A stretch of 64,000 nt of DNA from Calendula officinalis (lineage: Eukaryota; Streptophyta; Magnoliopsida; Asterales; Asteraceae), in assembly GCA_963853835.1 (NCBI GenBank), contig OY970830.1:49862401-49926400 (forward strand), read 5' to 3'. Position 1 is the first letter of the stretch; each line of letters begins with the position of its first letter. Position numbers and translations under genes: made by a program. The notes beneath the pieces are model-generated. The model had not been told where the DNA came from. It did not search any database and saw only the letters and a program-made list of their open reading frames with translations. This document shows, piece by piece, positions 1 to 9,056 of this stretch.

Positions 1-2
1 AT

Positions 3-3000
3 CTAGCATGGGTTTGTAATAGAGTGTTTGGCAATTGGAGTTGGGTTTCCAATTCTGACTTATGTACTGGTGTGACTCGAATTGTAATTGCTTGGGATCC
101 TAATGTTGTTGATATTATGGTGATTGATCAGCATCCGCAGGCCATTCACTGTTTTGTTAAACCTGTTATTAGGGGTCCTAGTTATTACTGCTCTTTTGTT
201 TATGGTCATCACAGGAAACAGTTTAGACCTCAGTTATGGAATAATCTTCGAATTTTTAGCCCAACTGTTAAAGACAAAGCTTGGGTTTTAATGGGAGATT
301 TTAACTCCATCTTAAACCCTAATGAGGCTTCCTCTGGTTCCTCTAGAATGAATAGCAGTATGGTTGACTTTTCTGAATGTGTGGCTGATATTCAGGTTGA
401 TGATTTAAGTTCTTCTGGTCTTAAATTCACATGGAAGAAGAGTCCTAATAGGGATGACAGTTTATTGAAGAAGTTGGATAGAGTTATGGGGAATATGGAT
501 TTTCTTAAGGATTTTAATAATTCTTTTGTCCAGTTTTTACCCTTTTTATCTTCTGATCACAGCCCGTGTATTTTAAATATACCTTCTTTTGTTAGGGCTA
601 AACCTAAACCTTTTAAGTTCCCTAATTTTGTTGCTAAGAAGAAGGAATTTTTGCCTATGGTTAAAAGATGTTGGAATAAGGATTTGACAGGTTTTGAAAT
701 GTACAAAGTGGTTTCTAATTTGAAAGCTTTGAAGAAACCTGTGAGGGCTCTTTTAAAAAATAATGGGCATATTCACAAAAAAGTTTGTGACTTAAAAGTA
801 AATTTGGAGAAGGTGCAGGCTGAGATGGTCAGTAATCCTGATGACAAGAATCTGAGGGATGAGGAGGTTAAATGTTTGAAGGCTTATAATGAGGCTATGA
901 TTGATGAGGAGCTGTTTTTGAAGCAAAAGTCAAAAGTTGAGTGGCTTAGGGAAGGTGATAATAATACTAAGTTCTTTCACAAAGCTGTTAAGGGAAGAAT
1001 GAGCAGAAATAGAATTATGATGGTGGAGGATATGAATGGAAATGTTTTTCATGGGCATGAGGTTGCAGATCAATTTGTTAACTATTTTGAAAGCACTTTG
1101 GGTACTTCTGCTACCATCAGTCCAATTAATGACCCTGCCAGTCTCAATATTAAAAGATTATCAGATTATAGCTCTAATCACATGAACAGGGCTGTTTCTG
1201 ATGATGAGGTGAAGACTGCCTTATTTGATATTTCTGATGACAAAGCTCCAGGCCCTGATGGCTTTTCTTCTAAGTTTTATAAAGCTGCTTGGAGTGTTAT
1301 TGGTGATGATATTTGTAAGGCTGTTAGACAGTTTTTCATTTCTGGAAAGTTGTTGAAAGAAGTTAATGCCACTGGTATTGCCCTTGTTCCCAAAGTCAAT
1401 TCCCCAGTTAAAGTGGCTGATTTTAGACCCATTGCTTGTTGCAATGTGGTTTACAAGATTATTAGTAAAATAATTACCAACAGGATAAAGGTGGTGTTGG
1501 ATGATTTAGTTGATGACAATCAAAGTGCTTTCATTCCTGGGAGGCAAATCAGTGATAACATTTTGTTATCCCAGGAATTATTGAGGGACTTTCACCGTGA
1601 CAAAGGTCCACCTAAGTGTGCTTTTAAGGTGGATATCCAGAAAGCTTATGACACAGTTGAATGGGAGTTTTTGAGGAACATTCTTGGTTTATTTGGGTTT
1701 AATCCTTGGTTTATTCATTTAATTATGGAATGTATTTCCTCAACTTCCTTTATGGTGAATGTGAATGGGGATTATAATGGGTTTTTTAAGGGTAAGAGAG
1801 GGTTGAGACAGGGTGATCCCATGTCTCCTTACCTGTTTACCCTTGTTATGGAAGGTTTGAATCTAATTCTTAAGAGGCAGATTGTTGAGGATGGTGGTTT
1901 TAAATATCATTGGAAATGTGATGATCTTAAAATTACTCACCTATGCTTTGCTGATGACCTATTACTGTTTTGTAATGGTGATAGTAGGTCTGTCTCTGTT
2001 ATTAAGAAGGCCTTGGATGAATTTAGAGGTGTTTCTGGCCTGATTCCTAGTTTAAGTAAGAGTTCAGTTTTCTTTGGGAATGTGAAAGTGCATACTAGGA
2101 GTAATATTTCTGGGATTCTCCCTTTTACTGTGGGTAGTTTACCTGTTAGGTATTTGGGAGTCCCTTTAATATCCACTAGGCTCCATGTTAAAGATTGTAG
2201 CAGCCTTGTTGATAAAGTGAAGAGAAGGCTTTTGGATTGGAAGAATAAATCTTTATCGTTTGCTGGAAGATTACAATTGATCAAGTCTGTTTTGAGTTCT
2301 ATGCAAGTTTATTGGGCTTCTTTTTTTATTCTTCCTAAAGCTATTTCTAATGATATTGAAAGACTTTTAAGGGGTTTCCTTTGGTGTTATGGTGATTTAA
2401 AGAGGGGAAGGGCTAAGGTTAAATGGGAAGACTTGTGTTTGCCCAAAAGTCATGGTGGTTTAGGGATTAAACTTTTGCATTCTTGGAATGTTTCCCTTAT
2501 GACTAAGCATGTCTGGAATGTTGTTAGTAACAAGGACTCTTTATGGGTCAGCTGGCTGAATAGGACCAGGTTAAAAGACAGAAATTTTTGGTCCCTGACT
2601 TCTCCTTCCAATGTTTGTTGGAGCTGGAGGGGAATTCTTAAGTGCAGGAATGGTATTAGGGACAGAATTGTCTACAGAATTGGTGATGGTCAAAAAACCT
2701 CTGCGTGGTTTGACAACTGGCATCAAGTTGGCCCTTTATGTAATTTTATTACATATAGGAATATTTATGAGGCAGGGTTGGGTATTGACTATAAGGTGTC
2801 TGATATTGTTGCTAATGGGGAGTGGAAGATTCCAATTGATTGGGTTAGTAAATTTCCCATGATTTTTAATTTATTCCCTCCTTTAATCTGTAATACTATT
2901 AATGATAGAGTTTTATGGAAAGACTGTAAAGGGAAATGTATTCCTTTCTCAGTTTCTGATGCTAGTAGAGTTGTTTATGTGGATAAGGAACCTGTTTTCT

Positions 3001-3551
3001 GGTCAAAATGGGTCTGGTTTAGTCAAAATATACCTAGACATGCTTTCATTTTATGGCTAGTTTTTTTGGAAAAACTCAAGACTCAGGATAAAATGTGGGG
3101 TGTTGGTGATGGAATTGATGTTAGATGTGGTTTTTGTAAGCTGGAGTTGGACACCCATGACCATTTATTCTTTGAATGCAATTTCTCCTCTACTGTTTGG
3201 GATATAATGAAGCATATGTGCAGATTAGATTTTGTCCCAAATAAATGGTCTTACTTGGTGATGAATTTGGAAAGAATACCAGTTAGTAAGTCAATCTGGA
3301 GTGTCATTCAAAGACTGGTTTTAGCTTCTACCGTTTATTATATTTGGCAGGAAAGAAATCTGAGACTTTTTCATTCTAAGCATAGATCTGTTGATGATGT
3401 TTGTAAGTTGATCATTAATTCTGTTAGACTTAGATTGATTGGGCTCAATATAAGGAAGTCAAGGCAAACTTGTATGGCTGCTGATTTATGGAGTTTTGGA
3501 TTGGTTGAGGATGGTGGTTTCACTAGCTTTACTGACCATGATCATGAATAA
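3..3551 (+). CDS. LINE ORF2 protein: AP-endonuclease / reverse transcriptase / zf-RVT (5' partial)
   Basis: This is the replication enzyme of the LINE; it nicks target DNA and copies the LINE RNA at the nick. The frame is open from the window edge (L-A-W-V-C-N-R-V-F-G-N-W...), so the true start is upstream; the matching E3 protein begins about 45 residues earlier. Visible endonuclease motifs are GDFN (near 295), FTWKK, LDRVM and SSDH. The reverse transcriptase shows KAPGPDG, FRPIACCN, DIQKAYDTVEW (motif A), GLRQGDPMSPYLF and FADD at 1947-1958. The thumb region follows with YLGVPL and AGRLQLIKSVL. The C-terminal zf-RVT motif is CGFC...THDHLFFEC near 3126-3180. No stop or frameshift interrupts about 1180 codons, so the visible part could be functional. 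The stop TAA at 3549-3551 overlaps an ATG of the next frame. Domain names come from known plant L1 families; the motifs were read directly. Confidence 0.95.
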   Translation, partial: LAWVCNRVFGNWSWVSNSDLCTGVTRIVIAWDPNVVDIMVIDQHPQAIHCFVKPVIRGPSYYCSFVYGHHRKQFRPQLWNNLRIFSPTVKDKAWVLMGDFNSILNPNEASSGSSRMNSSMVDFSECVADIQVDDLSSSGLKFTWKKSPNRDDSLLKKLDRVMGNMDFLKDFNNSFVQFLPFLSSDHSPCILNIPSFVRAKPKPFKFPNFVAKKKEFLPMVKRCWNKDLTGFEMYKVVSNLKALKKPVRALLKNNGHIHKKVCDLKVNLEKVQAEMVSNPDDKNLRDEEVKCLKAYNEAMIDEELFLKQKSKVEWLREGDNNTKFFHKAVKGRMSRNRIMMVEDMNGNVFHGHEVADQFVNYFESTLGTSATISPINDPASLNIKRLSDYSSNHMNRAVSDDEVKTALFDISDDKAPGPDGFSSKFYKAAWSVIGDDICKAVRQFFISGKLLKEVNATGIALVPKVNSPVKVADFRPIACCNVVYKIISKIITNRIKVVLDDLVDDNQSAFIPGRQISDNILLSQELLRDFHRDKGPPKCAFKVDIQKAYDTVEWEFLRNILGLFGFNPWFIHLIMECISSTSFMVNVNGDYNGFFKGKRGLRQGDPMSPYLFTLVMEGLNLILKRQIVEDGGFKYHWKCDDLKITHLCFADDLLLFCNGDSRSVSVIKKALDEFRGVSGLIPSLSKSSVFFGNVKVHTRSNISGILPFTVGSLPVRYLGVPLISTRLHVKDCSSLVDKVKRRLLDWKNKSLSFAGRLQLIKSVLSSMQVYWASFFILPKAISNDIERLLRGFLWCYGDLKRGRAKVKWEDLCLPKSHGGLGIKLLHSWNVSLMTKHVWNVVSNKDSLWVSWLNRTRLKDRNFWSLTSPSNVCWSWRGILKCRNGIRDRIVYRIGDGQKTSAWFDNWHQVGPLCNFITYRNIYEAGLGIDYKVSDIVANGEWKIPIDWVSKFPMIFNLFPPLICNTINDRVLWKDCKGKCIPFSVSDASRVVYVDKEPVFWSKWVWFSQNIPRHAFILWLVFLEKLKTQDKMWGVGDGIDVRCGFCKLELDTHDHLFFECNFSSTVWDIMKHMCRLDFVPNKWSYLVMNLERIPVSKSIWSVIQRLVLASTVYYIWQERNLRLFHSKHRSVDDVCKLIINSVRLRLIGLNIRKSRQTCMAADLWSFGLVEDGGFTSFTDHDHE

Positions 3552-5121
3552 TAATATTTTGAAGATGTTTATTGGAAAATTGCATAGGGATGTAACTCAG
3601 TTATTATGGGGTTTTCTTTGGATTTTATCCAGTTTTTTTGAGATTTTTTCTGGAGATTCTTATTATTTTTCTGGAATTTTCCATATTTTTTTTGGATTTT
3701 TTTGGTACTCTGATAATGGGTCTAGTATATTTCAAAGTGGCAGCAGGAAATTTCTTGATTGTCAAGTGATTTATGCTGTTTTAGAGCTGCAGAGGGGCAT
3801 TATGGGTATTAACAGCCATATATTGAAGATGAAATTCTTTGTGCAGGCTTGGAACATATTTTTATATTTTTCAAGATTTTTGGTGATTTTTTTGGATTTT
3901 TTTAGAAGATCTGGCCCGTTGGGCCTTTATACCAACAACTACTATGGGCTGCATTGTATAAAGGGAAGTCGTAATTACTTGATTTTGTGCAATCCAAATG
4001 TGAGCTGCAGTTCTTTTGTTGTGTATTTTGCAGGTCAATTTTTTAGCATTTGGATTTTGGAGATTATTTGCTCTAGTCATGGATGCTTCAAGGCTGCTGT
4101 TTTGGAGCTCTTTGGGCAGTTGTGCAGGCATTTTAAATGCAAGATTTTGAAGTGGAAATGGTGGATTATAACCCTAATTAAAGGGGTTGGTCATAGTCAG
4201 GACAATTTCGGTCAAAGATGTGATGTGGCTAGCTCCCAAAGGGTTATTAATCCTCCATACTTGTTGTTGCAGGTTGATAAAGTGCTTGAAACTTGCAAAT
4301 GGTGGCTTAAGCAATACATGAGGAAGTGCAAAACTGCAGGGTTGACTTTTCTGAAGTCAACGGCCATGCTTATTTTCTGGTACAAGTTCAACCTTATGTC
4401 TTTTGATTTGATCTGTTTTGATAAAAAGGTTGCAAGTATTGCTAAGGATTGTAGTGGTATAATACATTGTTATACTATTATGGATGCAATTTTGACTTTC
4501 ACTGAGTCAAAGTTGGGTCTTAATCCGTGGGTCAAACTGTATAAAATCTGGAATTTGTGGATTTTGACTTTCTGTTGGTCAAAGGCTTGTGAGGGTTTAT
4601 GGTATTTATGGTCTAAGGTGATGAGTTTCGGCTGTGATGATAATTTGAAGAGGATTTTGACTTTTCTCGGGTCAAAATTGATGAAGTGTTCTTTGGTTCA
4701 CTTCAAAGGAGATACTATGAGAATGTTGACTTACACTGAGTCAACATTCTGCATTTTCACCATTTCAAACTGTTTTGGTGGGAATGTCCATAGTTTTGAG
4801 GCTATGTTGACTATTTTGACTTTTTGGTGGTCAATCTTATTCTCGGATTACAATGGCATTTTGAAGACTAAGATCAAAGTGAACAAGTTGAAGACAAAAG
4901 TTCATTTTAAGTGCAATTTGGATACTAATGCTGAGATATGGAGGCTTAAGAATGTCTTAGGTGTATTGTTTTTTGATGTTAAAAGATTTCTTTATAATCT
5001 TAATTTTTTTGGTATACCTAGATTAGGTTTAGACATTGGTTATAGAGTTATGCGTCTTTTGTTGGTCTTATTCCCAAAGCATGTTTTGGGTGGCCAATTA
5101 GTTATTTTCAAGATGTGGTAG
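3544..5121 (+). CDS. Candidate LINE ORF3, unknown aromatic-rich protein
   Basis: An open frame of about 525 codons in the 3' region, in the +1 frame relative to ORF2. I chose ATG 3544 because it overlaps the ORF2 stop by 8 nt, exactly as in E3; ATGs at 3511 and 3538 are also in frame. I do not recognise a family. The product is rich in F, W, Y, I, L and C, with strongly hydrophobic N-terminal stretches that could be membrane segments, a central VGHSQD...RCDV block, repeated LTF-x-(E/G)S motifs encoded by hairpins, and a conserved C-terminus (GYRVM...LFPKHVLGGQL..FKMW). E3 keeps the same frame and the same stop, with in-frame indels. Against coding: in a hand-aligned middle segment of about 75 codons, substitutions versus E3 fall evenly over codon positions (14/13/15). 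In the last ~27 codons they are mostly third position. It could instead be an unusually open structured 3' UTR. Confidence 0.5.
   Translation: MNNNILKMFIGKLHRDVTQLLWGFLWILSSFFEIFSGDSYYFSGIFHIFFGFFWYSDNGSSIFQSGSRKFLDCQVIYAVLELQRGIMGINSHILKMKFFVQAWNIFLYFSRFLVIFLDFFRRSGPLGLYTNNYYGLHCIKGSRNYLILCNPNVSCSSFVVYFAGQFFSIWILEIICSSHGCFKAAVLELFGQLCRHFKCKILKWKWWIITLIKGVGHSQDNFGQRCDVASSQRVINPPYLLLQVDKVLETCKWWLKQYMRKCKTAGLTFLKSTAMLIFWYKFNLMSFDLICFDKKVASIAKDCSGIIHCYTIMDAILTFTESKLGLNPWVKLYKIWNLWILTFCWSKACEGLWYLWSKVMSFGCDDNLKRILTFLGSKLMKCSLVHFKGDTMRMLTYTESTFCIFTISNCFGGNVHSFEAMLTILTFWWSILFSDYNGILKTKIKVNKLKTKVHFKCNLDTNAEIWRLKNVLGVLFFDVKRFLYNLNFFGIPRLGLDIGYRVMRLLLVLFPKHVLGGQLVIFKMW
4342..4834 (+). other. Series of six TTGAC...GTCAA inverted repeats (E1)
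   Basis: Short inverted repeats with a common core lie at 4342-4360 (7-bp arms, 5-nt loop), 4487-4515 (11-bp arms with one G.U in RNA), 4563-4583 (6 bp), 4654-4678 (8 bp), 4721-4749 (11 bp, perfect) and 4816-4834 (5 bp). An extra half-copy TTGACT lies at 4807. Every TTG of the core is in the ORF3 frame, and the translated motif is LTF/LTY followed by ES, GS or WS. They could act as RNA stem-loops in the LINE transcript, as a repeated peptide motif, or both. Confidence 0.75.
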
Positions 5122-5134
5122 TTTTTACCCATCT
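5111..5134 (+). other. Stem-loop spanning the ORF3 stop codon (E1)
   Basis: Arms AGATG and CATCT plus GGTA and TACC form a 9-bp stem with one bulged T (5116) and a GTTTT loop. The TAG stop (5119-5121) lies at the top of the stem. The same structure with the same bulge and loop is present in E3 at 27097-27122. It is a candidate 3' RNA recognition structure for the reverse transcriptase. Confidence 0.55.
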
Positions 5135-5175
5135 GTGTTTGTAAATAACTTTCTTTTGATGATTTATTTTTTGCC

Positions 5176-5203
5176 GGGCATAGCCCTTTATCAAAAAAAA
5201 AAA
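5176..5203 (+). other. LINE 3' terminal hairpin and poly(A) tail (E1)
   Basis: GGGC-ATA-GCCC (5176-5186) is followed by TTTATC and 11 A residues at 5193-5203. Plant L1 elements often carry a short 3' terminal hairpin used in RNA recognition by the reverse transcriptase. E2 has the same hairpin at 12221-12231, and E3 has GGGT-TTA-GCCC at 27155-27165, still pairable through U.G. Confidence 0.7.
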
Positions 5204-7597
5204 TAACCCATAACCATGGCCCTTGAACCATTATAACCACTAGATGTCCATAACTTATACCGATGGCCCTTGAACCATTATTACTACTAGCCATGACCAA
5301 TAGCCTATACATATCCATTTTACAAGTAATAGGTGTCCATAACCCATAACCAAGGCCATTGAACCATTATAACCACTACATGTCCATAACTCATATCGAT
5401 GGCCCTTAAACCATTATAATTACTAGTCATGGCAATAGCCTATAGATATCCATTTTACAAGTAATAGGTGTCCATAACCCATAACCATGGCCCTTGAACC
5501 ATTATAACAACTAGATGTCCATAACTCATATCGATGGCCCTTGAACCATTATAACTACTAGCCATGACCAATAGCCTATAGATATCCATTTTACAAGTAA
5601 TAGGTGTACATAACCCATAACCATGGTCCTTGAACCATTATAACCACTAGATGTCCATAAATGATACAGACGACCCTTGAACCATTATAACTACTAGCCA
5701 TGTCCAATGGCCTACAGATATCCATTTTACAAGTAATAGACGTCCATAACCCATAACCATGGTCCTTGAACCATTATACCACTAGATGTCCATAACTGAT
5801 AGTGATGGCCCTTGAACCATTATAACTACTAGCCATGACCAATAGCCTATAGATATGCATTTTACAAGTAATAGGTGTCCATAACCCATAACCAAGGCCA
5901 TTGAACCACTATAACTACTAGCCACGAGCAATGGACTACAAATATGCATTTTACAAGTAATAGGTGTCCATAACCCTTAACCAAGGCCATTGAATCATTA
6001 TAACCACTACATGTCCATAACTCATAGCGATGGCCCTTGAACCATTATAACTACTAGCCATGACCAATACCCTATAGATATCCATTTTACAAGTAATAGG
6101 TGTCCATAACCCATAACCATGGTCCTTGAACCATTATAACCACTAGATGTCCATAACTAATACTGACGGCCCTTGAACAATTATAACTAGTAGCCATGAC
6201 GAATAGCCTATAGATATCCATCTTAAAAGTAATAGGTGTCCATAACCCATAACCATGGCCCTCGAACAATTATAACCACTAGATGCCCAAAACTGATACT
6301 GATGGCCCTTGAACCATTATAACTACTAGCCATGACCAGTAGCCTATAGATATCCATTTTACAAGTAATAGGGGTCCATAACCCATAACCATGGCCCTTG
6401 AACCATTATAACCACTACATGTCCATAACTCATATCGATGGCCCTTAAACCATTATAATTACTAGTCATGGCAATTGCCTATATATATCCATTTTACAAG
6501 TAATAGGTGTCCATAACCCATAACCATGGCCCTTGAACCATTATAACCACTAGATGTCCATAACTCATATCGATGGCCCTTGAACCATTATAACTACTAG
6601 CCATGACCAATAGCCTATAGATATCCATTTTACAAGTAATAGGTGTCCATAACCCATAACCATGGTCCTTGAACCATTATAACCACTAGATGTCCATAAA
6701 TGATACAGACGACCCTTGAACCATTATAACCACTAGATGTCCATAAATGATACAGACGACCCTTGAACCATTATAACTACTAGCCATTTTACAGATATCC
6801 ATTTTGCAAGTAATAGGCGTCCATAACCCATAACCATGGTCCTTGAACCATTATGACCACTAGATGTCCATAACTAATAGTGATGGCCCTTGAACCATTA
6901 TAACTACTAGCCATGACCAATAGCCTATAGATATGCATTTTACAAGTAATAGGTGTCCATAACCCATAACCAAGGCCATTGAATCATTATAACCACTACA
7001 TGTCCATAACTCATATCGATGGCCCTTGAACCATTATAACTACTAGCCATGACCAATAGCCTATAGATATCTATTTTACAAGTAATAGGTGTCCATAACC
7101 CATAAACATGGTCCTTGAACCATTATGACCACTAGATGTCCATAACTGATACTGATGGCCCTTGAACCATTATAACTACTAGCCATGACCAATAGCCTAT
7201 ACATATCCATTTTACAAGTAATAGGTGTCCATAACCCATAACCAAGGCCATTGAACCATTATAACCACTACATGTCAATAACTCATATCGATGGCCCTTA
7301 AACCATTATAATTACTAGCCATGACAATAGCCTATAGATATCCATTTTACAAGTAATAGGTGTCCATAACCCATAACCATGGTCCTTGAACCATTATAAC
7401 CACTAGATGTCCATTGCTGATACTGACGGCCCTTGAACCATTATAACTAGTAGCCATGACGAATAGCCTATAGATATCCATTTTCAAAGTAATAGGTGTC
7501 CATAACCCATAACCATGGCCCTCGAACAATTATAACCACTAGATGCCCAAAACTGATACTGATGGCCCTTGAACCATTTTACAAGTAATAGGGGTCC

Positions 7598-7612
7598 ATA
7601 ACCCATAACCAT
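7598..7612. other. Unoccupied paralogue of the E1 insertion site
   Basis: The sequence ATAACCCATAACCAT followed by GGCCCTTG and, further on, the rare variant ATAACTTATACC matches the 3' flank of E1 (5203 onward). It shows what the satellite looks like without the LINE. The upstream side of E1 is outside the window, so the match can only be made on one side. Confidence 0.6.
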
Positions 7613-9041
7613 GGCCCTTGAACCATTATAACCACTAGATGTCCATAACTTATACCGATGGCCCTTGAACCTTTATTACTACTAGCCATGACCAATAGCC
7701 TATACATATCCATTTTACAAGTAATAGGTGTCCATAACCCATAACCAAGGCCATTGAACCATTATAACCACTACATGTCCATAACTCATATCGATGGCCC
7801 TTAAACCATTATAATTACTAGTCATGGCAATAGCCTATAGATATCCATTTTACAAGTAATAGGTGTCCATAACCCATAACCATGGCCCTTGAACCATTAT
7901 AACCACTAGACGTCCATAACTCATATCGATGGCCCTTGAACCATTATAACTACTAGCCATGACCAATAGCCTATAGATATCCATTTTACAAGTAATAGGT
8001 GTACATAACCTATAACCATGGTCCTTGAACCATTATAACCACTAGATGTCCATAAATGATACAGACGACCCTTGAACCATTATAACTACTAGCCATGTCC
8101 AATGGCCTACAGATATCCATTTTACAAGTAATAGGTGTCCATAACCCATAACCAAGGCCATTGAACCATTATACCACTAGATGTCCATAACTGATAGTGA
8201 TGGCCCTTGAACCATTATAACTACTAGCCATGGCAATAGCCTATAGATATCCATTTTACAAGTAATAGGTGTCCATAACCCACAACCATGGCCCTTGAAC
8301 CATTATAACCACTAGATGTCCATAACTCATATCGATGGCCCTTGAACCATTATAACTACTAGCCATGACCAATAGCCTATAGATATCCATTTTACGAGTA
8401 ATAGGTGTCCATAACCCATAACCATGGTCCTTGAACCAATATAACCACTAAATGTCCATAAATGATACAGACGACCCTTGAACCATTATAACTACTAGCC
8501 ATGTCCAATGGCCTACAGATATCCATTTTACAAGTAATAGGCGTCCATAACCCATAACCATGGTCCTTGAACCATTATACCACTAATGTCCATAACTGAT
8601 AGTGATGGCCCTTGAACCATTATAACTACTAGCCATGACCAATAGCCTATAGTTATGCATTTTACAAGTAATAGGGGTCCATAACCCATAACCAAGGCCA
8701 TTGAATCATTATAACCACTACATGTCCATAACTCATATCGATGGCCCTTGAACCATTATAACTACTAGCCATGACCAATAGCCTATAGATATCTATTTTA
8801 CAAGTAATAGGTGTCCATAACCCATAACCATGGTCCTTGAACCATTATGACCACTAGATGTCCATAACTGATATTGATGGCCCTTGAACCATTATAACTA
8901 CTAGCCATGACCAATAGCCTATTGATATCCATTTTACAAGTAATAGGTGTCCATAACCCATAACGATGGCCCTTGAACCATTATAACTACTAGCCACGAG
9001 CAATGGACTACAAATATGCATTTTACAAGTAATAGGTGTCC

Positions 9042-9056
9042 ATAACCCTTAACCAA
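9042..9056 (+). repeat. Target-site duplication, left copy (E2)
   Basis: ATAACCCTTAACCAA immediately before the truncated 5' end of E2. It is repeated exactly at 12255-12269 after the A tail. Uninterrupted copies of this site occur in the array, for example 13294-13308. Confidence 0.9.

Larger units (their letters stand above)
1..5203 (+). mobile_element. LINE copy E1 (L1-type non-LTR retrotransposon), 5' end outside window
   Basis: A non-LTR retrotransposon read from inside ORF2 to its poly(A) tail. It holds an open ORF2 with endonuclease, reverse transcriptase and zf-RVT parts, a ~1.6-kb 3' region with a third open frame, a terminal GGGC-ATA-GCCC hairpin and an 11-nt A tail at 5193-5203. 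There are no terminal repeats and no integrase or RNase H/protease gene, which excludes an LTR element. The satellite resumes directly after the A tail. The 5' target-site duplication and ORF1 lie outside the window. E2 is almost identical to positions 2012-5203, so E1 or a very close relative was recently active. Confidence 0.95.
5204..9056. repeat. Satellite array, block 1 (~136-bp unit)
   Basis: About 3.85 kb of tandem repeats between E1 and E2. The unit is about 136 bp: a 47-bp half starting TCCATAACCCATAACCATGG, a related half starting TCCATAACTGATACTGATGG, and a spacer ending TTTTACAAGTAATAGGTG. All copies face the same way. Units differ by scattered substitutions and by occasional extra or missing halves (for example a doubled half near 6660-6780). 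A segment near 5204-5800 recurs near 7598-8150, so a longer period is present too. No gene was found; open frames on the minus strand are only translations of the repeat. Confidence 0.97.

Noticed and set aside
1937..2284. Open frame on the minus strand within ORF2 (and its copy at 8934-9329)
   Set aside because: It lies antisense to the conserved RT thumb region; the sense frame explains the sequence, and the E2 copy runs into satellite.
5204..9056. Telomere or interstitial telomeric repeats suggested by ATAACCC and CCCATAACC
   Set aside because: The plant telomere unit is CCCTAAA; here the similar words occur once or twice per 136-bp unit and not as a short tandem run.
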